Shown here piece after piece: positions 54,077 through 63,096 of a stretch of DNA of 64,000 nt; within the stretch, counting starts at the first letter, position 1, and each line of letters starts with the position of its first letter. The notes beneath the pieces are model-generated. The model searched no databases, was not told the origin of the DNA, and worked only from the letters and a program-made list of their open reading frames with translations. This DNA comes from Aphrocallistes beatrix (lineage: Eukaryota > Porifera > Hexactinellida > Sceptrulophora > Aphrocallistidae): the NCBI GenBank assembly GCA_963281255.1, contig OY725495.1, positions 3,906,001 to 3,970,000 of the forward strand. Reading direction: 5' to 3'. A program made the position numbers and the translations under genes.

Positions 54077-55369
54077 ATGACAGCGAGAACAAGTGTACCG
54101 TTAGAACCTGAGACAGGGACTGAGTTATGTCGAGTTAAGCTAGAGGGAGGTTCATTGGGAGGATACAGAAGTGATATTCTAACTGAAAACCTTTCTGAGA
54201 GAGAATCTACCATGTTAAAATGTTCAGTTTGTAATGGAATAATGAAAGATGCTTCAATTTCAAACATTGGAGAACAATTGTGTGGTTGTTGTAAGCGAGA
54301 AAATGAATTAATTAATCCGCACGCTGAATTCTTACGCAACACGATTCTATCATTGAAGTGTGCCTGTCCCTTATCCAAGCGAGGCTGTGAGTGGTTGGGT
54401 AGGCTGGAGATTGTGGAAAATCACCTGACTACATGTGGTCACGTGTATGAGTCGTGTCAGCTGTTGTGTGGCGTTGTGACAACACGTGATGAGATGGGAA
54501 GGCACGTGCGGGAGGAATGCTCCCAACGTGAAGAGGCGTGTTTGCACTGTTCGGGAGTGCATAAGGTGTGTGAGATGGTAGAGCATGTGAAGGTGTGTGG
54601 GAAGGTATTCGTGTTGTGTGAATTGGGATGTGGGACACGTGTGCGTCGCGAGAGTATTTTGTTTCATCTCTCGAGTGTGTGTTCTGAAGAGTCAGTTGTG
54701 TGTCCGTATGAGAAGTACAGGTGTGAAGTGGTGGGGTTAAAACGTCGTGAGTTGAAACAACATTTGGAAGAGAATAGATGTCTACACACAGAATTAAAAT
54801 TCAACGTGATGGAAGAAAACTTCGAGATTTTTGCAAAGAAGATTGAATTTCTAGAGAAAGAGAATGAAACTTTCAAGAAAGAATGTAACACTTTAAAGAA
54901 AGAAAATGAAACTTTCAAGAAAGAAAATGAATCATTCCAAGGAATTTTTGTCAGACATAAGAGTCAAGTGAAGTGGACTGTGAAAGAAATTATTGAAAAG
55001 TTTAAACCTAACCACGGATCTCGTTGTTCAGATATATATGATGTTGCTGGTTATCGGTTTGTGTTGCGCCATCACACTGATTCCTTAAATTTCATAATTG
55101 AATTCTGGCCTCAAAATGGAGATAATTACAATTCACTAGAATGGCCTTTCAAAGCAATATTTATTACAAAGTTAATTTGTCATACAAACACCAAGGATTC
55201 TCTGATATTCCAAAGTCCTGTGATAGTTATTCAGAGGAATGAATTCACAACATATCCAATTATTTCCAAACCAATCGCTTTAATTCCTCTCTCTACATAT
55301 TTGAAAGATTTTACCAAATCATGCAATTTGGATTTAGAAATTACAGTTCAAATTCTCAGAAACATTTAA
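54077..55369 (+). CDS. TRAF-like protein, copy J (intact)
   Basis: 430 residues from ATG (MTARTSV). The knuckle region is of its own type (STMLKCSVCNGIMKDA...CGCCKREN). The TRAF zinc-finger block is unchanged in its ligands. The coiled coil is a short type expanded by repeats of the ETFKKE heptad-like unit. The MATH-like end has NYNSLEWPFKAIFITKLIC and ends in ILRNI. Its promoter flank is type 2. No lesion seen. Confidence 0.9.
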   Translation: MTARTSVPLEPETGTELCRVKLEGGSLGGYRSDILTENLSERESTMLKCSVCNGIMKDASISNIGEQLCGCCKRENELINPHAEFLRNTILSLKCACPLSKRGCEWLGRLEIVENHLTTCGHVYESCQLLCGVVTTRDEMGRHVREECSQREEACLHCSGVHKVCEMVEHVKVCGKVFVLCELGCGTRVRRESILFHLSSVCSEESVVCPYEKYRCEVVGLKRRELKQHLEENRCLHTELKFNVMEENFEIFAKKIEFLEKENETFKKECNTLKKENETFKKENESFQGIFVRHKSQVKWTVKEIIEKFKPNHGSRCSDIYDVAGYRFVLRHHTDSLNFIIEFWPQNGDNYNSLEWPFKAIFITKLICHTNTKDSLIFQSPVIVIQRNEFTTYPIISKPIALIPLSTYLKDFTKSCNLDLEITVQILRNI

Positions 55370-56024
55370 TTTATTTACATTGAATGTCTTCTAACTTTTT
55401 TGCATTATATTATTTTATATCTAGTATATAGATTGGAACAGAGGCTAAGAGTAATTTGAATATTTATTATGACTATAAACTTAACAGAAGAAGTACTTTT
55501 TACTAAATCCCTTCCCAATAGTTTGGACATTGATCCTGAATAATAATAATTAATTTAATCTAAATGAGTAGCCTTTATGACTGACTAGTTAGTATAAAAT
55601 TTTGAGTTTTAAAGGGACTTGTCGATTTTATAAAACTGGGACAAATTTTATTGATTATGATTATTTCATTATTTGATAATATGATTAAAGGTGATATTTT
55701 GGTATAAAATTTGCTACAAACATTTAATTAATGCATTGAGCCTGTTTATAACCATCAATATACGTATATTGAAAAGCTAGTAATATCGACCTTGTATTTT
55801 CTCAATCTATAGTATAGTAATAAATACTAAATAGGGAAATATTTTAGGGCCTGTTTTTTGGGGCCCCCGGTATTACTGAAATCTGTCTATAACGACCACC
55901 CAAGGGAGTGGGCTAAATGGCCGTTGTATCGAGGTTAATTGTAATGAGAATACTGTCTTTATAATCATGATAGATTAACAACTATTCAAACTCCCCTATT
56001 TTATAGCATTACACAACCATTACC
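55370..56024. other. Spacer after copy J
   Basis: AT-rich, no gene. The TRAF 3' motif is diverged (near 55425). A block near 55900 resembles 47340-47450. Confidence 0.45.
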
Positions 56025-56795
56025 ATACTTCACACCTCCAGAGGTTCTCCTGTGGCACACAGGTGCAGTACATGTGTCTAGGCGGTCAGAGAGACGAGAC
56101 CACCCAGATGTGTCCGCCGACACTTTAAAGAGGTTACAGACGGAAATGCCACCGCTTTTGATTGAACCACAGTGACTTGTTCTAGCTTGTTTGTCTATTT
56201 TTAGAACGCAGTTCCAATGAATCAGCTGATCTGTCTGCTGGTGTGCTTTCACTCCTGCCATTCTCTCGTCCTATCTCATCTCCTCTACGTGGACGACACA
56301 CTGACCACAACGGACAGTACGTGACAGTGTCTCCACCACTCGTGTGAGGTGTCTTGCCACTCACGACTCCACTTCGTGGCTGTCAGATGGCAGAGTTTCC
56401 AGCTGATGGACATCTCCGCTACCAACACAAACTGCTGGAGTCAGCTCCTATTCAGATGGATGGACTTGTCCATGGTCCTGACTGTCTAACAGACCACACA
56501 GAACTCAAGTGTGAACTCTCTGGATCTGATAGCCAATCAATATACCGATACGTTACTCTCACACCCTCTGCCACTCCACCTCTCCTACTGCCACCTAACA
56601 CGGACAAGCTCATATCCATGGTGAATGGTTTCACTTCTACAACACCTTCTGCTTAACAATCTACATTATGTCATCGTCATTCTCCTATGCTTCATGGTCA
56701 CATGTGTGCAGTGGCTTGCTGTGTGTTACCATGGATACGAACTAACAGAGCAAGAGCTCTCCTAAAGCAAATGCAGGAGGATTTTAAACTCTCTT
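56025..56795 (+). pseudogene. GC-rich segment TM-3 (5' truncated)
   Basis: It starts in the middle of the TM-1 sequence (CACTTCACACCTCCAGAGG), keeps the leader ATG near 56217, the extracellular-like frame and the membrane helix (with a GTC for GTG change), and loses most of the tail. A TGA interrupts the leader frame (CAGTACGTGACAG, where TM-1 has CGAGAC). Confidence 0.55.
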
Positions 56796-57760
56796 AAATA
56801 TGGAATTTTGACGAATCTTATTTTTAATAAGCAAATATTTATTCATTTTCGAGTATCAATATCCCATTATTGATGACAGCGATAATTTAATGTGTGATTG
56901 TCTACAACATTATCTGACAGGCGATATATTTTATGGACTTTATTGTTGTTGATTTTAAGCGTTTTTAAGTATTATCAAAAACTAATTCGAATTCAGGGTT
57001 CCTCTGAATGTTACTACTCATTTCCGGTTTAAGCTATTTTTAGCGGGGAAAACCATAGAAATTCAGGTTTAAACAGTGAATTTGATAGTTATACTGAGAC
57101 TATATTTTGATAAGAAAACCAATGTGGAACAAGAAAATTGTGGAATTTTCATTAATTACGTAGTATTGAAATTCTACATTTCTGATAAAATTCTACATAT
57201 TTTCTGATCAAGATAAAGTCTCGTACTACTGTGTAGACAAAATAATTCGTGCCCCGTAAACATTTTGTATTCGTACAATATTTACGTTCACAATAATTGA
57301 ATGATATATTGTTTATGATACTTAGAATATGTTAGTTTACGTAAAAACAAAGCAGGACTCAAGTCGAGATTTGATATAGTTTTTCTTCTATTTTATAGTT
57401 AATACAGGTCGAGACGTCGACTACATACTGTTGTATCTCTAGTTATATTATAATTATTCATCTCTGACTAGCGTATTGGGAGCGATATTTCCACTGAAGT
57501 TATGGCATTTACCACCTAAAAAAAGTTATATTTCAAATATGAAAATAAATTTATGTTTCAAATCTAAAACTGTAGACAATTGTGATTATATAAAAACATA
57601 CAGAGTGATAGGAAACTTAGAAAGTTGTAGATGCCTATTTTATTCATAGCTACTAAGTACTGGTATAACTATCTTATTACATCCAATATGCTTTCTATTA
57701 ATGAATTTATATAAATTGCAATTCAAGAGTTTATCTTTATTTCTAATTGAACTGATATTG
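56796..57760. other. Hybrid upstream region of copy K
   Basis: The first part is a type-2 flank that runs up to a type-2 start context (CCACTGAAGTTATGGCA, ATG at 57502). It then changes abruptly into the type-1 flank as found before copy B (TTTACCACCTAAAAAA..., GTAGACAATTGTGATTATAT). This looks like a crossover scar. Confidence 0.7.
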
Positions 57761-59077
57761 ATGGCAACAAGAACAAGTGTACCGTTAGAACCTGAGACAG
57801 GGACTGAGTTATGTCGAGTTAAGCTAGAGGGTTCATTGGGAGGATACAGAAGTGATATTCTAACTGAAAATCTGTCTGAGAGAGAAGGAGCTATCTACAA
57901 ATGTACGAGATGTAATGGAATAATGAAAGATGCTTCTATTTCAAAAGGAAAACAAATATGTGTCTGTTGTAAGCGAGAAGATGAAAATACTCACCCACAT
58001 GAATCCATAAACGATACAATTCTATCATTGAAGTGTGCCTGTCCCTTATCCAAGCGAGGCTGTGAGTGGTTGGGTAGGCTGGAGATTGTGGAAAATCACC
58101 TGACTACATGTGGTCACGTGTATGAGTCGTGTCAGCTGTTGTGTGGCGTTGTGACAACACGTGATGAGATGGGAAGGCACGTGCGAGAGGAATGCTCCCA
58201 ACGTGAAGAGGCGTGTTTGCACTGTTCTGGAGTGCATAAGGTGTGTGAGATGGTAGAGCATGTGAAGGTGTGTGGGAAGGTATTCGTGTTGTGTGAATTG
58301 GGATGTGGGACACGTGTGCGTCGCGAGAGTATTTTGTTTCATCTCTCGAGTGAGTGTTCTGAAGAGTCAGTTGTGTGTCCGTATGAGAAGTACAGGTGTG
58401 AAGTGGTGGAGTTAAAACGACGTGAGTTGAAGCAACATTTGGAAGAGAATTGGCGTACACACACAGAACTAAAACTCAACGCAATGGAAGAGAATTATTT
58501 GGGAAAGAATGAGTTACTGGAAAGACAAATGCATGAATTAGAGTCCAAGTTTAAAATAGAAATGGACATCAAAAACAGAAAACTTAACGCAATGGAAGAG
58601 AAGGTTGAGTTTTTAGAGAAACAAAATGAAACTTTAATGAAAGAAAGTGAATTATTCCAAGGAATTCTTATCAGACAGAAGATTGAAGTAAAGTGGACTC
58701 TGAAAGAAATTCTTAAAAAGTTTAAACCTAACCTCGGACATTGTTATTTAGATCATTATGTAGTTGCTGGTTATCGGTTTCGATTGTTCCATCGCACTGA
58801 TTCCTTAAATTTCATGATTAAATTGAGTCCTCGAAATGGAGATAATTACAATTCACTAGAATGGCCTTTCAAAGCAATCTTTATTACAAAGTTAATTTGT
58901 CATAGAAACACCAAGGATTCTCTGATATTCAAAAGTCCTGTGATAGTTATTCAGAAGAAGGAATTTACATCTTTATATAATCCCAAACAAATTGCTTCAA
59001 TTCCTCTCTCTACAGATTTGAAAGATTTTATCAAATCAGACAATTTGGACTTAGAAATTACAGCTCAAATTTTCTAA
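57761..59077 (+). CDS. TRAF-like protein, copy K (intact)
   Basis: 438 residues from the conserved ATG (MATRTSV). A further in-frame ATG at 57701 would add 20 residues, but the sequence there is the normally non-coding upstream flank, so I prefer 57761. The knuckle is a private type (SKGKQICVCCKREDENTHPH). Zinc fingers are intact, the coiled coil is the long type, and the MATH-like end has NYNSLEWPFKAIFITKLIC and ends in ITAQIF. It is the last plus-strand copy and converges tail to tail with the gene at 59609-61237. Confidence 0.9.
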   Translation: MATRTSVPLEPETGTELCRVKLEGSLGGYRSDILTENLSEREGAIYKCTRCNGIMKDASISKGKQICVCCKREDENTHPHESINDTILSLKCACPLSKRGCEWLGRLEIVENHLTTCGHVYESCQLLCGVVTTRDEMGRHVREECSQREEACLHCSGVHKVCEMVEHVKVCGKVFVLCELGCGTRVRRESILFHLSSECSEESVVCPYEKYRCEVVELKRRELKQHLEENWRTHTELKLNAMEENYLGKNELLERQMHELESKFKIEMDIKNRKLNAMEEKVEFLEKQNETLMKESELFQGILIRQKIEVKWTLKEILKKFKPNLGHCYLDHYVVAGYRFRLFHRTDSLNFMIKLSPRNGDNYNSLEWPFKAIFITKLICHRNTKDSLIFKSPVIVIQKKEFTSLYNPKQIASIPLSTDLKDFIKSDNLDLEITAQIF

Positions 59078-59608
59078 AACATTTAATTTACGTTGAAGTA
59101 TTTCTAAATTTGTTTCTTTTTACTTATTTTAGTTTATATCTAGTTAATAGAATTAAGCAGGAGCATAGCTGAGAGTTATGTTAGTAAGGCTATTAAGTCT
59201 TTTTTTAATTAAAATCCCTTTTCATCATATTCAATCTAAATAATTTAGGGAGATCTTGAAAATATTGATCGAGTACTCAAATTGAATGTTAAGGTCATGA
59301 TAATATAAATTTTTGAGGTTCAAAAGGATTTCAGTTCTTATTAACTGAAGCTTTAATTCAAGTTTTAATTCATTGTCATTTTCTCATTATTTGACAATAT
59401 CATCAATTATGATCATTGATGTATGATTGTGCATTTAAATTTTCATGTCAGTCGGTTCGCGATATATTTTGAAATCTGATTTGATTTTAAAGCGTTTAAA
59501 ACTAGCATCAGCAAAATACAAATATATTGAAATCCTAGCTCAATTAATTAATTAACAAATATTTATACAGAGATAACTTTACAGTTTAGTTATTGCCATA
59601 CATCAAAC
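59078..59608. other. Convergent 3' intergenic region
   Basis: It holds the conserved TRAF 3' motif near 59150 and a spacer similar to those after copies A and B. No gene. Confidence 0.5.
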
Positions 59609-61237
59609 TCAAAATGTTGACCTAACTCTACGGAAATATTTTTTACTGAAGCATAGCTCTTGGGAATCAAAAGCTAACTTAGCTGATTCCGTATTTGTAG
59701 AGTCAACCATGCACCAAACCCATTTTGAGTAATTAACTTCTTGCATTTGTAGAGTGAAAGATATCAAGTTGTGTTTAGCCTTTTCTAGCATCTTAGTTTT
59801 GGGCAATGTCGCTAGAGTGAATTTATCTTTATAATGCATCTCTCCCATCGAATTGAAGCTTGGCGCCACTTCTGATTTTAGCTTGTGAATGCTGGATTCA
59901 AATATGAGAGAGTTGTGCATGTTCTGGTTATCTATTATCGTCAGTTTGAATTTACACACGAAAGGCCAAACGATGAGATTATATTTTTCTTTTCCGAACT
60001 CTATCTGGACATTAGCGACTATTTCTTGGTTGAAATGGATTATGAAGTAGAATCTAAAACTCATTAGGCGCCATGTAAAGTCATACGAAGAGACTATCCC
60101 GAATGAGCCACGACACAGTTGTTGGCAGAAAATTTTACTCTTTAAGATAATCGGATAAAAAGATTCTTCAATTTCGCAATCCATTCGCAATTGTTTTTCT
60201 TCGGGCATTTTGACCTTAGTGTTCAACCGTTTATTTTCCTTCTCCATTCCTTCTACCTTGCAAGATAAGTGGAGCATAGTCATACGTGCATGTACCGATT
60301 CGAATTTCTCTTCATGTTCCTCTATGTTGTATCGTCCCACTTGTACATCACAGCCCATCTCCTTATACGGACGTTCTATTACCATGTTTGGGCATTTGTT
60401 TTCAATTTGCGAGTTTGCATCTTTTCGTGTAAGATCTTGCGTGCATGCTTTACGAACTAATGGAAATTCGGGACATGTTCTGTCTTGACTGATCGATTCT
60501 TTATATTTTAATGCGGTTTTACAATATTTACAATCCATCTTTCGATGTTGGCACTCGTTTTTAGAATAAAATGACTGTTCAGATCGTTTGATTGTTTCGC
60601 CGCATGCCTTAAAACCTTCCACAATAGCATTTGGACATTCGTTTTTAATATGGAATTCTACTTCTTTTCGAGTGAGATTTTTCGTACAATTGATAGGACA
60701 GTCAATCGGGAATTCCAGACATGTCTTATAGTGAATTTCTTTTCTAATACACTGTATTACGGCGTGGCAGTACTTACAGTTGACTTCTCGATTCTGACAC
60801 TCATTCTTACTGTGATTCACCAGCTCATATCTCTTCATTATGACGTCACACCTATTTGTACACCTCATTACGAATTCCGGACACACATCTAAATGTGCAT
60901 TTACTTCACTAATTGTTCCATTCCATTGACACTCTCTTCTCTCCAAGGGACATTTCGCTCTCATTTTTGCTATTTCTTTTCTTGATTTGGTCATTATCTG
61001 GGGAAATTCTCCTTCACTCACACACATTTCACAGGCTGGCGTTTGTTCCTCTCCGAAATGACATGCATTCCGCATCAGTCCATAACAGTTAGTACAGACA
61101 AGGAATTCTCTCTCTAGGCTAGACAAATTACTCCTTAAAAGATCTTGTTTGTAACCTCTAAACTCTTCCTTCTCAACCTCAACGAAGATAAGTTGTTGCT
61201 TGTAATCAATTGTGTTAAAAAATTTTCTTTGAGCCAT
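59609..61237 (-). CDS. Divergent TRAF-like protein with duplicated zinc-finger block (gene L)
   Basis: 542 residues if started at MAQRKF, which aligns with the start of the next gene (MATRKTYN); an ATG nine codons upstream (61264) is also in frame. Knuckle CTNC..CEMC lies at 48-72. TRAF-type zinc fingers cover about 96-300. The block NECQNREVNCKYC... (about 146-209) is repeated at 228-291 with several ligands lost in the second copy. A short coiled coil covers about 325-355. A MATH-like domain covers about 360-500, with EKYNLIVWPFVCKFKLTI, and a further 40 residues follow. It is only distantly similar to the tandem array. Fragments of its 3' end lie upstream of array copies G and I. A role as a TRAF adaptor is inferred. 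Confidence 0.85.
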   Translation of the reverse strand: MAQRKFFNTIDYKQQLIFVEVEKEEFRGYKQDLLRSNLSSLEREFLVCTNCYGLMRNACHFGEEQTPACEMCVSEGEFPQIMTKSRKEIAKMRAKCPLERRECQWNGTISEVNAHLDVCPEFVMRCTNRCDVIMKRYELVNHSKNECQNREVNCKYCHAVIQCIRKEIHYKTCLEFPIDCPINCTKNLTRKEVEFHIKNECPNAIVEGFKACGETIKRSEQSFYSKNECQHRKMDCKYCKTALKYKESISQDRTCPEFPLVRKACTQDLTRKDANSQIENKCPNMVIERPYKEMGCDVQVGRYNIEEHEEKFESVHARMTMLHLSCKVEGMEKENKRLNTKVKMPEEKQLRMDCEIEESFYPIILKSKIFCQQLCRGSFGIVSSYDFTWRLMSFRFYFIIHFNQEIVANVQIEFGKEKYNLIVWPFVCKFKLTIIDNQNMHNSLIFESSIHKLKSEVAPSFNSMGEMHYKDKFTLATLPKTKMLEKAKHNLISFTLQMQEVNYSKWVWCMVDSTNTESAKLAFDSQELCFSKKYFRRVRSTF

Positions 61238-61776
61238 TTCAACAACTGTGTGCTTGTACAGCATCAATGCTCCTATTTATTCTAGTTCCCCTCTTTTGCC
61301 ATTGTGTAAAGTCAGCTCTTTTATAAATCGACCTTACACACTAAATATATATGTCTATTTTATTTTGCGATTTTTCCATTATGGAGAATATTAAAAATTA
61401 AATTTTAATTTTAATCATATTATCTAAGGTAAAAAGTTCTCAAATGTTGATCATTGTTTTTCTTCCTCCATGTTTTGAAATACAATCGTAGAAGTCAAAA
61501 TTAGAATTAGCTATGGATGAATACAAATTGATGATGAGATAGTTGGTCAGTGTATCGTGTTCCGAAGGAAATGTGGTTATCTAGAGAGTTGTAACGTTAA
61601 CTAAATGCCCTTCCAAGTCTTTACATTTTGTCCAATCAAACTTTCTCGGAATAATACTAGCGACACTAACTAACCAATGAAATATTTTTAAGCAATTTAC
61701 ATCATTTTATATATCTCAATTACTCATCATTATTAAATAAAGGAACTTTTCATTTCAAAAGCTCCTCTATGTGATA
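61238..61776. other. Intergenic between the two minus-strand TRAF-like genes
   Basis: AT-rich. Presumably it contains the promoter of gene L and the 3' end of gene M. No other gene or repeat is recognised. Confidence 0.5.
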
Positions 61777-63096
61777 TCAAGATTCGCTAAGGTTTTCCAA
61801 TGCCGTTTTAAAACTCTCTTGCTCTTTCCATCTCATCTCGGTCATCTTCTCTCCATTGTGATAAAACTGGAAAAGATGTGTGACTTTGACACCTGACAAT
61901 TTGCTAATTCCTCTGTCGTTGCTAACATTGGCCTGACAGAATTTGATATTCGAATACTGCGCAGCAACTTCTCTGTACTGGGAGCTTATGCCTGGTGAAA
62001 CACTGGAGTTGTCGAAAAAGTGTATTACGACCTTTTCGTTCGTGGCAATGGCGTTTTTATATGCAATTGTAGAGCCGATGTTTTTAATTGCGATAAGGTT
62101 GGTCAGGTCATTTTGTGCGGGAAATACGGACTGCGTTGAGGGAGAATCGAGCAGTTTTATGTCGAAATTCAGTTCTGAATCGCTATTCGTTTTCGACAAG
62201 ACAGAGTTATTATCACCTTGGATTTTGGATTTCAAATGTTCCTTTTCATCTTCGAGGGTTGAGATTGTTACCTCCTGATTCTCCAATTTCTGTTTCAGCC
62301 CGGCCACATCTTGGCAGTACTGTTTTTCTATACTCATTCGATCTTGTTCGAGAGTTTCTATCTTGCTCAGTGCGAATGTTAACTGCAGCTGAGTGTGCTT
62401 TGACTCGTTTTCTCTTTGATGTTCTCCGAGTTCACACCTTTTAAATTCATCCTGACACCCAAATTTCATGAATGGGCAATTCACAATTGAGTTTGGACAG
62501 TCGGTTCGTAAATGAACTTCGATTTCTCTTCGTTTGAGGTTAGAAAGGCACTCGTTCGGACATTCTATTTGAATATCTTGACAGTCTTCATAATGAGATT
62601 CTAATTCCCTGTATTTCACTTCCATTCCACAATATTCGCAGTTCACTCGCAGTAGCTGACACTCGCGTTTATGGTTGTCTAACTCAGATCTTTTGAAAAT
62701 GGCTTCACACTGATCTGGACAATGTATCACAAACTCTGGACACGAATCCAAATGTCCTTGGACCTCTGCCAGCGTCCCATCCCATAAGCACCCCCTTGTA
62801 ATGAGTGGACACTTCGCTTTTAATCCCGGAATAGAGTTTCGCGACAATTTCATTGGTTGGAAATCCTCGCCTTCCTCCATACACTTCTCACACATGTGTA
62901 ACTGATCCTGTCCGACCTGACAAGCGTCATTCATTATCCCATTACATTTAGTGCAGATGAGTAGCTGTACTTCCAACGGACTCAAGCTGTCCACTAACAA
63001 GTTCGGGTCGAAACCTCCGAAATCGCCTTCCTCCCTTTCAACGAGTAAAAGCTGATCACTGCAATCAGTTGAGTTGTACGTTTTTCTGGTCGCCAT
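61777..63096 (-). CDS. TRAF zinc-finger/coiled-coil protein with degenerate thioredoxin-like C-terminus (gene M)
   Basis: 439 residues from ATG, intronless. Knuckle C48, C51 ... C69, C72; TRAF-type zinc fingers about 96-234 with good ligand spacing (CPLITRGCLW, CPDQCEAIFKRSEL, CEYCGMEV, CPNECLSNL, CPFMKFGC); coiled coil about 235-292; low-complexity Ser/Asn linker about 293-325. Instead of a MATH domain, residues about 345-437 follow a thioredoxin fold: KVVIHFFD strand, then SVSPG exactly where thioredoxins have WCGPC, an amphipathic helix, YSNIKFCQANV, then VTHLFQFYHNGEKMTEM where thioredoxin has its cis-Pro strand and FFKKGQ-like turn. Both catalytic cysteines and the cis-Pro are gone, so no redox activity is expected; a binding or oligomerising role is inferred. 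Confidence 0.85.
   Translation of the reverse strand: MATRKTYNSTDCSDQLLLVEREEGDFGGFDPNLLVDSLSPLEVQLLICTKCNGIMNDACQVGQDQLHMCEKCMEEGEDFQPMKLSRNSIPGLKAKCPLITRGCLWDGTLAEVQGHLDSCPEFVIHCPDQCEAIFKRSELDNHKRECQLLRVNCEYCGMEVKYRELESHYEDCQDIQIECPNECLSNLKRREIEVHLRTDCPNSIVNCPFMKFGCQDEFKRCELGEHQRENESKHTQLQLTFALSKIETLEQDRMSIEKQYCQDVAGLKQKLENQEVTISTLEDEKEHLKSKIQGDNNSVLSKTNSDSELNFDIKLLDSPSTQSVFPAQNDLTNLIAIKNIGSTIAYKNAIATNEKVVIHFFDNSSVSPGISSQYREVAAQYSNIKFCQANVSNDRGISKLSGVKVTHLFQFYHNGEKMTEMRWKEQESFKTALENLSES

Noticed and set aside
57701..57760. N-terminal extension MNLYKLQFKSLSLFLIELIL of TRAF-like copy K as a signal peptide
   Set aside because: The same stretch is the non-coding upstream flank in other copies and is in frame here only through small deletions. 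TRAF proteins are cytoplasmic.
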